56,552 nt of DNA, from positions 1 through 56,552 of the forward strand of contig NZ_WBKM01000193.1 of assembly GCF_015714725.1 (NCBI RefSeq). Direction: 5' to 3'. The notes beneath the pieces are model-generated. The model saw nothing but the letters and a program-made list of their open reading frames with translations, was not told the DNA's origin and searched no databases. Both the position numbers and the translations under genes were made by a program. Each line of letters begins with the position of its first letter. The first letter of the stretch is position 1. This DNA is from Nostoc sp. WHI (lineage in GTDB: Bacteria > Cyanobacteriota > Cyanobacteriia > Cyanobacteriales > Nostocaceae). Below, in pieces: positions 9,801 through 20,400 of this stretch.

Positions 9801-12800
9801 TTTTGATTACGTCCGAGAATTAGAGCGATCGCTTTCCCGGAGCCAATCTGATATTTCTCATATAAGTAATTCGTTAACCGGTTTACTTTTTCATTCAATT
9901 CTCGATAGCTGAGACTAGTTTGCCCAACAATTAATGCTGGTGCATTTGGTCTAGAGTTAACTTTAGCAATAAAGTCATCAATAATTGTCATCTTTTGGGG
10001 CAATTCTATTGTTGTCCCTATTAAATCTGCCAGTAATTTTTCTTCTTGCGAGTGTGTTAACAAAGGCAACTGAAAAAGTAAACTATTGGCATTATTAATT
10101 ACGCCCTCCATCAGAATTTCAAAGCTTTCTAGAAACTGTTTGATAGTTTCTGGTTTAAACAGTTCTGTATTGTAGTTACAGTAGATAATCAGCGCGTCAT
10201 TGATTTCGATTAAATTAAAGCCTAAATCGAAAGGAGTGTATCCAATTGGCTGTGGTGGCAGCAATACTTGTAATCCCTCAAACTCAGGTAGAGTTAAGCT
10301 AGGGTCCATATTGAAAGATACGGATATCAAGGGAGAACGGGAAAAATCTCGTTGTAATTGTAAAGCTGCTAATAACTCTTCTAAGGCGTGACTTTGGTGT
10401 TTAAAGGCGGCTATAAGTGTTTCTTTAGTATGACGAAGATGTTCAACAAAAGAATCAGTGATATTTGTTGAGATCCGAACTGGCAAAAATTGGGAACAAA
10501 AGCCAACTAATTCTTCACTCCCTTCAAATTGTCGTCCAGAAATGGGAATACCAATTACTAAATCATCATGACCAGAAATTCGACGCATAAAAGCTGTGTA
10601 AGCAGCGAACATTGTCATAAATAATGTTGCTTGGTTTTTGCGTCCCACAGTTTGCAAATCTCGCCACAGTTGAGGAGCAATAATTTTACTTTCTCGCCCT
10701 CCCGTGTAAGTTTTTACAGCAGGGCGGGGAAAGTCAGTAGGAAGCTCAAATACAGGGATTTCTCCCTCATAGGTTTTCAACCAAAAATCACGATGCTCTT
10801 GCATTTGTGGACTTTGGGCTTCTTGGTGTCGCAAAGCTAGATATTTGCGAAACTGCATTGGTGTCGCTAAATTGTCTGTAGCAACACCAATTTTTACTGA
10901 ATAAAGTTTGCCTATTTCATTCAAAATTAGCCCTAGTGACCAACCATCCGCAACGATATGATGGGTTTTTAAAGATAGAAGATGGTGTTCAGGTGCTAAA
11001 CGCATCAGCACAGCTGCAAATAAGGGAGCGATACCCAAGTCAAAAGGCTGTTGAGACAACTGAGTTCTTAATTTTAAAGCAGTTGCTTCGGGATTTTCCT
11101 CATCTATCAAATTGATGAACGGCAGGTCAATGTTGACACTATTGATAACTTGTTGTAATTCGCCTTGTTCTAATATTTTGGTTCGCAAAGCTTCGTGGCG
11201 ATTGACTACTTGATTAATAGCCTGCTGTAAAGATGAAAACTCTAGAGAACCACGCAATTCTAAGGAAGTAGTAAGATTATATGATGCTGAAGCTGTTGGA
11301 TCTAATTCTGCCAATAGCCAAAGCTGACGTTGCGCTTCATTGGTAGGAAATGTCTGGTTTAAATTACTCCTACCATCTTCATCGTCAGAGCGATCGCTTT
11401 CTTCTCTTTTCTTTGCTTGCGGTTGTTTAGCATTTTCAAAAAAACCCGCTTGCCGCAGTTCGATAATAGCTTCTTTGACAGCAATTATTACTTTATCTAT
11501 ATCTTCATTATTATGATATGTGGAGAGAAAACAAACTCGTTTTTCCCATGTATACACACCTTTGAGATTTAGCAAGTAATAAAAAAGCGGCAATTCGATT
11601 GGTTGCAGAAAAAGACTATAAGCTCCAAAAGGTTCAAAGCGAAACAGAGAACCAAAATTAACGATTCGGATGGGAATTCCTATTTCTTGAAAGAATTCAT
11701 TAACTTCTGTTGCTAATCGATTGGTTAATTGATTTACTCGTTCTTGAAGTGTTGCACCTTGTTCACGTAAATGTAGCAGCACTGCACGACAAGCAGCTAG
11801 AGCCAAAGGATGACGACAGAAAGTGCCACCATAACCAGTTAATTCTGTTTGCGGATGGGAATTATCTCCATAACTCCAGAAACCGCCGTCAATTGTATCC
11901 AAGAAATCGGCTTTACCGCAGATCAGACCGATAGGTAAACCACCGCCAATGGCCTTACCGTAAATTACTATATCTGCCTCAACATCAAACCATTCCTGCG
12001 CTCCTCTGGGAGCGATCCGAAATCCAGTAATAATTTCATCAAAAATTAGTGCAATCTCTTTTTGACGAGTTAATTTCCGTAATTTTTGCAGAAACTCTTT
12101 AGGCTGTAAATCGGGTTTACGACTTTGCACAGGCTCTACCAACACTGCTGCTAAATCATCAGCTTGAGCAGCAATTATTTCTAGACTTTCTTCAGAACCA
12201 TAGGTAAGAACTATTACGTCTTCAACCATTCCTAATGGTGTGCCAAGACTCAATGGTTGAGCTGTTCCTGGTTCCTCTCCAACTCGCGCTAAAATACCAT
12301 CAAAAGTACCATGATAAGAACCAGAAAATAAAACAATTTTTTGGCGTTTTGTCCGAGAACGAGCAATACGAACTCCGGCCATAACTGCTTCTGTTCCAGT
12401 ATTGCTAAAAGCAACCCGTTCTACACCAGTTATTTCACTAATTAAAGCAGCCGTTTCTGCCGCAATATTCGACTGCATTCCTAAGCCAATTCCGTGTTGC
12501 ATTTGCTGTTGAACTGCTTCTATCACGAAATCAGGACTGTGGCCAAAAAAGTTAACACCAAACCCCATTGCTAAGTCGATGTAATCATTGCCGTCAATAT
12601 CCCGAAAATATGCACCTTGGGCTAATTCTGAAACAATGGGATATTGAAATTCTTTTAAAGCCATACGGAAGTCAATGGTAGGTTTGACATCAACCATTGT
12701 TTTACGGCTATTTTGTGAATATGCCTTGGATTTCGCAGTTTTTTGATTATAAATAATCTCTAAATTGCTGATAAAAGCTTGCTGCTTTGCCGATAAAGAT

Positions 12801-15800
12801 TCATTCTCATTCAGCTTTAAGGCAAGTGGGTTTAAACTTGGAGAGCTAGTTTTTTTAGGTGAATCAGTTTTAATTTTCTGGGGGGGAGATGCAGTTTCTA
12901 TTTTTGCTTTTTGAGCAGGAGCAACGGTTTCTATCTGATGAATTAATCCTTCTGATATCGGTACAACAGATGCAGATTGAAGTATTTCTAATTGCTTGAT
13001 AATGGTTTTTTCATGGATATCTTTAAGGTCTTTCAAAGATTGCAGTTGAGCCATCATCAAAGCTTCTTTACCTGAGCTTTGTATTGATATAGGTACTGTT
13101 TTCGCTTGGCTAACAATAGCACTTTCAGCAACAGGCGACAGTTCAGCAGAGGCGGAAGCAATAATTAACTCTTGCCCATTATAGATACTGATATTGTTCT
13201 GTTTAGAAAAACTATTCGCAGTAGCAAAACCACAGCGTTTTAAAACAGAACACCAAGTTTCTCCACTTAACAAAGGAGTATCTAAACGTAACTCTTTATC
13301 TTGAAAGCGCCACCATCCTGGTGTGAGTCCAAAGGTTAAATCTAGCCAGGAATTATTTTCTACTGTTTCTAGTAGTACCAAGTAACCACCGGGTAGTAAC
13401 AATTCTCGGATATGATTGAGTGTTTCTGTAATATTTCGGGTACTGTGAAGCACATTAGCAGCAACAACTATGTGATAAGAATGTGCTGGTAGTCCTTGAG
13501 AAACTGGTGATTTTTCAATATCTAGTTGATGGAAGTTGAGATTATCTTTGTATTTAAATTTTTGACGAGCTTTATTTAGTAAAACAGGAGAGAGTTCGGT
13601 AAAAGAATAAGTTATGTTATTGAGATTTAAGTCATTAAGAATTGCTTCCGAAGTCGCACCTGTACCACCTCCGACTTCGATAATTTGGTAATGGCGATCG
13701 CGGCTAGAAAAACTTTTTAAAATTAGGTTAATTTCTTGGGCTACTCGTTGATTCATCAAACGAGATACAGGAGAATTACCATATATGCTTTCGGCATGAA
13801 TTATTGAACCTGCTGGGAAAATTAACTCCAGAGGATCTATATTTCCTTTCAGGACTTCTGCTAAGTTTTCTCCACAGCGTTGCAGCATTTCCAACTCAGG
13901 TTTCGCTGCGGGACTAGTTTTTTGCAGGTTTTCTAGTACTTCTGGTAAATCAAAAGGCGCAGGTAAGTTTTGTACTGTCCAAACATTACCTTGATTTTGA
14001 ATAATTCCAGCTTGCTCTAAAGTTTTTAAATAACGAGTGACTAAAACATGATATTTTGGGGCAATAGGCAAAGTTTGCAATAAAGTTTCTGTTGTCCAGG
14101 TTTCTGTTTTATTTAGTCTCTTGCCTAATGCTTCTAAAGCTTTGAGAATATAAGCAACAGCAATCGGTTGTAATTGGGAAATTACCAACAGGTAATTATT
14201 TAATATATTATCTACTAATATTTGCTCTGATGTCTCTAATGGTTCTTGTTCAATATAATTAGACAGATAATTAGCTATATCAGCAATTGTTTGCAAATCG
14301 GTAAATAATTGATCTATCTTGACTTTTGCACCAAACTTTTCTTCAACTTTACGAGCAAAGTCGGTCAAAATGATAGAATCTGCTCCTAGATTTAATAAGG
14401 TTTCATCCTCTCTAATGTCAGTTTCATTTTCTTTGAGAAGCAGAGCTAAAATAGACTTTAACTTGTTGCGGATTTCCTGCTGATGTATTTGGCTTTTTGA
14501 AACTTTTGCTACGGTCATTTTAGTTTGCTCTCTTTCTATATACTCTTCGTTAATTTGGCTAGATTCAACTAAAACAGTGGGCTGAAATTGGAAACGTTTT
14601 CTTTGAAAGGGATAGGTGGGTAATTGGACATTTCTGTAGCCGTAATCTTCATTAAATTTTTCGGCATTAAAACTAACTCCATTAATGTAGAGTTGGGCTA
14701 GTGTGGAGAGCATTGTATGCCAGTTATCCAAACCTCTATTTAGAGAACTCAGCCAGATAACTTCATCGTTATAACGGCGACCTTGATCTGATAGTATTGG
14801 TCTTGAACCTACTTCTAAAAACAGGTTATATCCTTTATTTAATGCCGTAATGATACTCTGCAAGAATTGCACAGGTTGACGGCATTGTTGTCTCCAATAA
14901 CTGGCATCGGGCGGATTTTCTAAAGGTTTTCCGTCAATTCCTGAAATTAGCAGAATTTGAGGATGATTGTAGGAAATATTATGAGCAGCATCTTCAAATT
15001 CATCTAAAATTGGCTCCATTAATGGAGAATGAAAAGCACCCGCAACTGAGAGGAATTGAGCAGTAATATTTTGGGTTTTGCAGTTGGTAATTATCTCATC
15101 AATGCTATTGCTTTCTCCAGAAATTACAATTTGTTGAGGATGATTAATAGCTGCAATTGAAACTGTATCACTGTAATTTTTGATCAGAGAAAGTACAGTT
15201 GCTTCATCTGCAAAAACTGAAGCCATTTTTCCTATGGGCGCAGTTTGCATTAATTGCCCACGTTTAACAACTAATTGTAGACCTGCTTCTAAATTAAATA
15301 CCCCTGCAATACAAGCTGCTACATACTCACCAACGCTATGACCAATTAGTAAGCTAGGTTCGATTCCCCAAGATTGCCACAGCATGGCAAGAGAATATTC
15401 TAGAGCAAATATAGCTGGTTGAGCGTATGCAGTTTGATTGAGTAAATCTGTTTGATTACCAAACAATATATCTTGTAATGGATGCTCTAAATGATTCGCT
15501 AATATTTCGGCACATTTATCAATATATTTGCGAAATCTAGGTTGGGTTTGGTAGAGTTTATGACCCATACCTGCATAACAAGCTCCTTGACCAGTGAAGA
15601 GAAAAACGATTTTCGGCTGTTTTTCTCCTGCGAAGCGTTGATAAAAAGTTAGATTATCAATATTGTTTTCGTCGGCAAAAGCTGCTAATCTTTGTTGCAA
15701 TTCTGGTAATGTATCTGCAACGATCGCTAAACGTTCAGGTAAGGGCGATCTACCAATAGCTGCACTATAAGAAATATCTCCGATTTCTGGATGAGATTTT

Positions 15801-17284
15801 AAATGGGTGTGAAAACGTCGAGCTAGTTCTTTGAGAGCAGTTTCGTTATGAGCAGAAATAGTTAACAGATAACTAGGAAGTTTTAGCTTAATTTCTGTTG
15901 TTTTTGCAACAGGCGCTTGTTCAACAATTACATGGGAATTGGTTCCAGAAAAACCGAAGGAACTAACTCCAGCTATGCGGACTTCGCCATTGTTAGACCA
16001 GGGTATCGTTTGACTAGGAATTTTGATCGGATATCCTTGCCAATTAATCAGGGGATTTGGCTGCTGAAAGTGAAGATGAGGCGGGATCTCACCATGCTGG
16101 AGGGCGAGAATTGCCTTGATCATTCCCGCTAAACCTGCGGCGGCTTCGAGATGTCCGATATTAGTTTTAACTGAACCGACATAAAGAGGTTGCGATCGCT
16201 CTCCATAAACAGCCGCGATCGCATTCATCTCTATTGGATCTCCTAAAGAAGTTCCAGTGCCATGTGCTTCTATATACCCGACTTTCTGGGGTGCGACTCT
16301 GGCATCAGCTAAGGCTTGACGGAGTAAATCTTGTTGTGCAGGGCCACTGGGAACTGTTAAACCGGCGGCTGCACCATTATGATTGACCGCAGATCCTCGT
16401 AATACAGCGAGGATGCGATCGCCCTTTTTCTGAGCCACAGATAAGCGTTTCAGCACTAAAACCCCACACCCTTCGCCCCGTACATAACCATTTGCAGCCG
16501 CATCAAAGGTCTTGCAGCGACCATCTGGAGACATCATCCCCGACTGGGAAAGGTTGATTGTAATTGCTGGATTTAAGATGAGATTTACCCCAGCTACCAA
16601 AGCCAGTTCGCACTCATTATTTCTTAAACTGCGAATAGCTTGGTGAACGGCTACCAGTGAAGAAGCACAAGCCGCATCAATAGACATGGAAGGGCCGCGG
16701 AGGTTTAAAAAATAAGATAACCTACCTGCTGCTGCACTCAGGGCGTTTCCTGTGCCAAAAAAAGAGTCGATTTCATCATAATTGCTTTTGTAGACCATCA
16801 TGGCGTGGTCAACACTAGTGATACCAACAAACACACCAACGCGATCGCCTGCTAAATTAGTCGGTGGTATATTGGCATTTTCTAAAGCTTCCCATGTTAC
16901 CTCAAGTAGTAACCTTTGTTGGGGGTCCATTGAGGTTGCTTCACGGGAAGATATAGAGAAGAAACGGGCATCAAATTCTGCAATATCTTCTTGAAGAAAC
17001 CCTCCATAACGAGTATTCATTTTGCCGGGAGTGGGTTCTTCAGCATAAAATTTTGAGATATCCCAACGGCTTTTAGGGACTTCTACAATCGCATCAAGCC
17101 CTGCTTTACAAAAATTCCAATAAGCTTCAGGAGAATTTATTCCTCCAGGAAAACGACATCCCATCCCAACAACAGCAATTGGCTCACTTTGTCTCGTTTC
17201 TAATTCGGTAATGCGAGCCTGCATTGCCTCCATTTTTGTTAAGGTTGATGCTATTAATTTTTTATAATCTGTATTTTGAACCAT
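6848..17284 (-). CDS. mcyE: Hybrid PKS-aminotransferase-NRPS, Glu module (McyE)
   Basis: 3478 residues, close to the McyE length I recall. Order: KS (active Cys206 in DAACASSL), AT (GHSVGEY near 648; AFHS motif suggests malonyl-CoA), ACP (GADSI near 968), C-methyltransferase (EVGGGTGAT near 1205), class-III/GSA-type aminotransferase (about 1530-1880, PLP lysine in YGKAIGGG near 1777), condensation (HHIVADGW near 2112), adenylation (YTSGSTGNPKG near 2585), PCP (GGHSL near 2970) and terminal condensation (HHIISDGW near 3160). The pocket residues read DPRHSGVVG, the code I know for McyE/NdaF Glu. The protein does the last polyketide extension with alpha-methylation, turns the beta-keto group into the beta-amine of Adda, and joins Glu. 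The final C domain would condense with the McyA Thr module. The ATG at 17284 has no clear Shine-Dalgarno. Confidence 0.95.
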   Translation of the reverse strand: MVQNTDYKKLIASTLTKMEAMQARITELETRQSEPIAVVGMGCRFPGGINSPEAYWNFCKAGLDAIVEVPKSRWDISKFYAEEPTPGKMNTRYGGFLQEDIAEFDARFFSISSREATSMDPQQRLLLEVTWEALENANIPPTNLAGDRVGVFVGITSVDHAMMVYKSNYDEIDSFFGTGNALSAAAGRLSYFLNLRGPSMSIDAACASSLVAVHQAIRSLRNNECELALVAGVNLILNPAITINLSQSGMMSPDGRCKTFDAAANGYVRGEGCGVLVLKRLSVAQKKGDRILAVLRGSAVNHNGAAAGLTVPSGPAQQDLLRQALADARVAPQKVGYIEAHGTGTSLGDPIEMNAIAAVYGERSQPLYVGSVKTNIGHLEAAAGLAGMIKAILALQHGEIPPHLHFQQPNPLINWQGYPIKIPSQTIPWSNNGEVRIAGVSSFGFSGTNSHVIVEQAPVAKTTEIKLKLPSYLLTISAHNETALKELARRFHTHLKSHPEIGDISYSAAIGRSPLPERLAIVADTLPELQQRLAAFADENNIDNLTFYQRFAGEKQPKIVFLFTGQGACYAGMGHKLYQTQPRFRKYIDKCAEILANHLEHPLQDILFGNQTDLLNQTAYAQPAIFALEYSLAMLWQSWGIEPSLLIGHSVGEYVAACIAGVFNLEAGLQLVVKRGQLMQTAPIGKMASVFADEATVLSLIKNYSDTVSIAAINHPQQIVISGESNSIDEIITNCKTQNITAQFLSVAGAFHSPLMEPILDEFEDAAHNISYNHPQILLISGIDGKPLENPPDASYWRQQCRQPVQFLQSIITALNKGYNLFLEVGSRPILSDQGRRYNDEVIWLSSLNRGLDNWHTMLSTLAQLYINGVSFNAEKFNEDYGYRNVQLPTYPFQRKRFQFQPTVLVESSQINEEYIEREQTKMTVAKVSKSQIHQQEIRNKLKSILALLLKENETDIREDETLLNLGADSIILTDFARKVEEKFGAKVKIDQLFTDLQTIADIANYLSNYIEQEPLETSEQILVDNILNNYLLVISQLQPIAVAYILKALEALGKRLNKTETWTTETLLQTLPIAPKYHVLVTRYLKTLEQAGIIQNQGNVWTVQNLPAPFDLPEVLENLQKTSPAAKPELEMLQRCGENLAEVLKGNIDPLELIFPAGSIIHAESIYGNSPVSRLMNQRVAQEINLILKSFSSRDRHYQIIEVGGGTGATSEAILNDLNLNNITYSFTELSPVLLNKARQKFKYKDNLNFHQLDIEKSPVSQGLPAHSYHIVVAANVLHSTRNITETLNHIRELLLPGGYLVLLETVENNSWLDLTFGLTPGWWRFQDKELRLDTPLLSGETWCSVLKRCGFATANSFSKQNNISIYNGQELIIASASAELSPVAESAIVSQAKTVPISIQSSGKEALMMAQLQSLKDLKDIHEKTIIKQLEILQSASVVPISEGLIHQIETVAPAQKAKIETASPPQKIKTDSPKKTSSPSLNPLALKLNENESLSAKQQAFISNLEIIYNQKTAKSKAYSQNSRKTMVDVKPTIDFRMALKEFQYPIVSELAQGAYFRDIDGNDYIDLAMGFGVNFFGHSPDFVIEAVQQQMQHGIGLGMQSNIAAETAALISEITGVERVAFSNTGTEAVMAGVRIARSRTKRQKIVLFSGSYHGTFDGILARVGEEPGTAQPLSLGTPLGMVEDVIVLTYGSEESLEIIAAQADDLAAVLVEPVQSRKPDLQPKEFLQKLRKLTRQKEIALIFDEIITGFRIAPRGAQEWFDVEADIVIYGKAIGGGLPIGLICGKADFLDTIDGGFWSYGDNSHPQTELTGYGGTFCRHPLALAACRAVLLHLREQGATLQERVNQLTNRLATEVNEFFQEIGIPIRIVNFGSLFRFEPFGAYSLFLQPIELPLFYYLLNLKGVYTWEKRVCFLSTYHNNEDIDKVIIAVKEAIIELRQAGFFENAKQPQAKKREESDRSDDEDGRSNLNQTFPTNEAQRQLWLLAELDPTASASYNLTTSLELRGSLEFSSLQQAINQVVNRHEALRTKILEQGELQQVINSVNIDLPFINLIDEENPEATALKLRTQLSQQPFDLGIAPLFAAVLMRLAPEHHLLSLKTHHIVADGWSLGLILNEIGKLYSVKIGVATDNLATPMQFRKYLALRHQEAQSPQMQEHRDFWLKTYEGEIPVFELPTDFPRPAVKTYTGGRESKIIAPQLWRDLQTVGRKNQATLFMTMFAAYTAFMRRISGHDDLVIGIPISGRQFEGSEELVGFCSQFLPVRISTNITDSFVEHLRHTKETLIAAFKHQSHALEELLAALQLQRDFSRSPLISVSFNMDPSLTLPEFEGLQVLLPPQPIGYTPFDLGFNLIEINDALIIYCNYNTELFKPETIKQFLESFEILMEGVINNANSLLFQLPLLTHSQEEKLLADLIGTTIELPQKMTIIDDFIAKVNSRPNAPALIVGQTSLSYRELNEKVNRLTNYLYEKYQIGSGKAIALILGRNQNLIIGILATFKTGATYVPIDSEYPSSRIDFILKDSASQVCLTESNFVSQLPQDIEAICLDKIDDVLAEFDTTEPQIKPDSSQIAYILYTSGSTGNPKGVMGCHISILNVIRSLRLTFDLDKHPEWRYIFTAPITHDPSLRNIFLPLTIGAALYMYEVKHIGDLVSFLQENQINALHTTPSIYREILGVLDTEETIPSLKYISSGGEKLDRETAIALRKRFQADIVSNVYGSTETCVGVAQYTIDENFNIDVPLGQVFHNNRLFVLDEFDNTVPLHVVGEICVEGVALAAGYHNLPEITAEKFKPSFINEGKVLFRTGDLGKQIAPGVIEFLGRKDNQVKVNGYRIDPGEIEYQLSRHPQIDRAIVLSINVDNQTQLSAYCQTDKDIEISEIRKFLSNSLPVYMIPTSFIFLNRFPLTRHGKIDLRSLADIQETGKLTQVAYTAPRNNLESNLVNIWEKILTKHPIGIFDNFFEIGGHSLLLSRVVTYVHKELNVLVKLADFFRTPTINGLAVLVSKTRYNIQEPIPAITQQKSYPMSHGQRGLWALEFLDHNHNTYGMPSAYQFNGDLNIAAFENAFQDLIKRHEILRTTFTLIDNEPRQIVHEQMNFGVKQIDLIESEEQEKVIDEAVKNNAKTTFNLEVGTLLKVNLLKLSQQSYIVLFNMHHIISDGWSAGVLIKDFLTFYHAYKQQNVELPTPLRIHYKDYTSWQEKRLKTSELQAQRDYWLAKLTPAPTRLNLPLDYPRPVLQSFPGSAVIWNPNQELIKRFRLLVKTQEASLFMGLLTLVKSFLFRYTEQNEITVGSPIAGRNHPDLEEQIGFYVNTLVLRSQIAADDSFTTLLAKVKTTTLEAYDNQEYPFDKLVSDLNLQRDPSRNPLFDTVVVLQNNQNVDLALDGITVNPIQQEIVTAKFDIEFTFVDETELYLKLIYNTDMFASERISLILKLLEVIIKEIVESPDTALINLSFNIESFDKEDTNIFAENFNF

Positions 17285-17296
17285 AGAATTTATTTT

Positions 17297-17341
17297 TTAA
17301 CGCAGAGGAACGCGGAGGTTTACGCAAAGGGACGCAAAGTT
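17297..17341. repeat. CGCAGAGG-type degenerate short repeats between mcyD and mcyE
   Basis: The 120-bp mcyD-mcyE spacer contains AACGCAGAGGAACGCGGAGG and ACGCAAAGGGACGCAAAG, degenerate copies of the same CGCAGAG/CGCAAAG repeat found inside mcyD and at its 5' end. No terminator with a T-run is evident, so read-through from mcyD into mcyE is likely. Confidence 0.75.
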
Positions 17342-17404
17342 TGATTTGAGAAAGTTGAGATGACATTTATCTTGTTTGCGTGAAGTAATTTAATTCTTAA
17401 ATAT

Positions 17405-20400
17405 TCACTCTCCATATTTATCAAGCTCCGCTAACTTTTGATTAAGTAATATTGTAAGTTCATCTTCATCAAGGCTGTCATAAGGATTTATAGTATCTGT
17501 TTGTGAGTTTGTTTTTACCTCAAATTGTATATTATCAGCTAATATTTCTTCGCGCAGATAATTACTAAGACTTTCAAGATTAGGGTAATCAAATATTACA
17601 GATGAAGATAAAGTGCAAGCTAAATTACCTTCTAGCCTATTTTTAAATTCTAGTACCATTAGCGAGTTTAAGCCTAACTCTAAAAAGGAGGTTTGTTGAG
17701 GAATCACGCTAGTTACAGGTAAACCAGTCACTTCGCGGAATAGTTGCTCAATTCCTTGGGATAAAGTTGTGGCTCGCTCATCCACAGGTACAGACATTAA
17801 CCGTTCCAACAATTTTGCATAACTCTCTTGGCTGTTTCCTTTTGGACTTCTTACTTCTGCAAAGAATGGTTGATTAATGTTAAAAGCTTGATTAAAAGTA
17901 GACCAATCAATATCAATAATCGCTCCTTGGGAAACTTTGCCTAAAATTAATTGACTGAGATATTTAAGGGCGGTATCAGAAGACATACTTTCAATACCCC
18001 AATTAGCAAAACGTTGTTTGTCAATTTCATTTCCTGTATCCCATGCTCCCCAATTGATGCTGATACCTGGTAGTCCTAAACTTTGTCGTTGCTGCATTAA
18101 AGCATCCATAAAAGCATTAGCAGCAGCGTAACTACTTTGACCAGGTGAACCGAGGATTACAGCCGCAGAAGAAAAGGCAATGAAAAAGTCTAAAGAGAGG
18201 TTGCGGGTGTAGCGGTCTAATAATAAAGTACCTTCTACTTTGGGACGCATGACATTTTGATATCTTTCCCAATTTTGATTGCTTAAAAGTCCATCATCCA
18301 AGACACCAGCCGCGTGAATTACTCCTCGTAAGGGGGGTAATTCTGTGCCAAAACGGGAGAAGATTTGTTCCATATCTGCTGCTGAGGTAATATCAGCGCT
18401 GATAACTGTAATTTGTGTACCATTTTTAGTTAATGATGCGATCGCTTCTAGTTTAGATTTGATCTGACGGCTACACAAAACTAAATGACTAGCCCCCATT
18501 TCTGATAGCCATTCAGCCACCAGCAAGCCAATTTTACCCAAGCCTCCAGTAATTAAATAAGCTCCTTCTTGGCTAACTAGCTGCTGCTTTTGTGCTGTGG
18601 GAATTGTTGCAGATACTAACCTTGCTCCATAGCGGTTTCCTTTGCGTAAAGCTAGACGTAACTCGCTGTTTGGAGTATGAAATTCGTTAAACAAAAACTT
18701 AGCTTCATCTGGCTCTCCAGTAGGTGATAAATCCAAACATACACAACGAATTTGGGGATATTCGTTATTAATTACTGCTCCTAATCCCCACAATGAAGAC
18801 TGTTTAGGTTGCAAGGAAGTCTCAGCTAGCACTTGATTTGCACCGCGAGTTACTAACCATAAATCAGGTAATTTTTTCCAGTGAGCGGTGATGGTTTGGA
18901 TTAAGTGCAATACCGCATTACAACTTTTGTAAACTGCATCTGCATCTTCTGTAACAGGTGCAGTTTCCCAAGCAAAAATCACCCCTGTGGGAAATTCTCC
19001 CGATGGATATGCTTCTTGATATAAATGCTGAAAATCAGATTTTTGAGATGGATTGATCACAAAATTATCTTGATTACAATATTCATAATCATCACCCAGT
19101 TCCACAGTAATAACTCGTTCTCCAGCTTTTTTAAATAAATTTATCAACTGCTTCAACGCTGTACCAGGATGAACAAACACTAACCAAGAATTTCGAGAGT
19201 CTCCTGCAACATCGGGAATTGAATTTAGCTTTTTCCATTGAACTTGGTAAAACCAATCTTTTTCAGTATCCTGCCATAAACGCTGTAAAACTACCGGATT
19301 AGTTCGCCGTGCTACTAAGTCTGTAAACCGAGCGCAAAGCTGTTCTTGTTCATCATAAACATCTACATCTACAGATATTTCACCGTTAGTATCAGATTTA
19401 ATATAAACTCGTGTCCAAGCTTGATAACCAGGATTTCCAAAGAACTCCAATGAAGAAAAACCATAGGGTAAATGTAATTCCTTACCGTGAATTTCTGGGA
19501 AAGCCGCGCCAATACTTTGTAAGCAAGCATCTAAAAGCACAGGATGCAAACAATAGCGCTGATCTGCTAAACTGCGATCGATACTAATTCGAGCCTGGGA
19601 ACCATTTCCTAAATAACGTAATTCTTGAATAGCTTGAAATCTCTCCCCATAGCTAATTCTCATCTGCTGATAAAGCTCATAAAATCTGAATATATCAACA
19701 GATTCTCCTCTGTCTTCCTCTGCGTCTCTGCGCCTCTGCGTGAGATTTTCATATCCATTTTTAGCTTTAATCTCACCACTGACATGAAGAATCCAATTAT
19801 CTTGTGATGAATTACTACTAAATATCTCAAAACCATAGCCAGATGATTTTTTCGGCTTAAAAATCATTTGTAATATAGTTTGAGATTGAGATAATAACAA
19901 CCCCTGATGAATTGACACATTTTGTATAATTACCAAATTATCAGCAAATATTTTCTGGCTGGCTGCTAAAATTGCTTCAATGAACCCCGTCGCTGGAAAT
20001 AGGATTTTTTCAAATACCTTGTGTTCTTCAAGATATCCAGGATTATCGGCTTTTATATCTCCCTCAAAGATAATTTCTCCTGTAGCTAGTTTTTTGAAAT
20101 CACTGATAAAAGGATGCAACTTAGTTTTTATTTCAGCTAGAGAAAATTCTGAGTTTGCCAACCAGTAGCGTTCTCGTTGAAATGGATAAGTAGGTAAAGA
20201 AATCCGCTTTCCTTGCCTAAATACCTCCGCCCATTCTATTGAGTAACCATTAACAAAAAGTCTCGCCAAACTTCTGTACATCTGGGCTTGTTCATCTTGT
20301 CCAGGTACGATGCTGGGTAGCCATAATGTTTCTTGGAGTTGAGAACTTAATCGCGCCATACTTAGTAACACAGGCTTCGGCCCCAATTCCAGAAAACAGC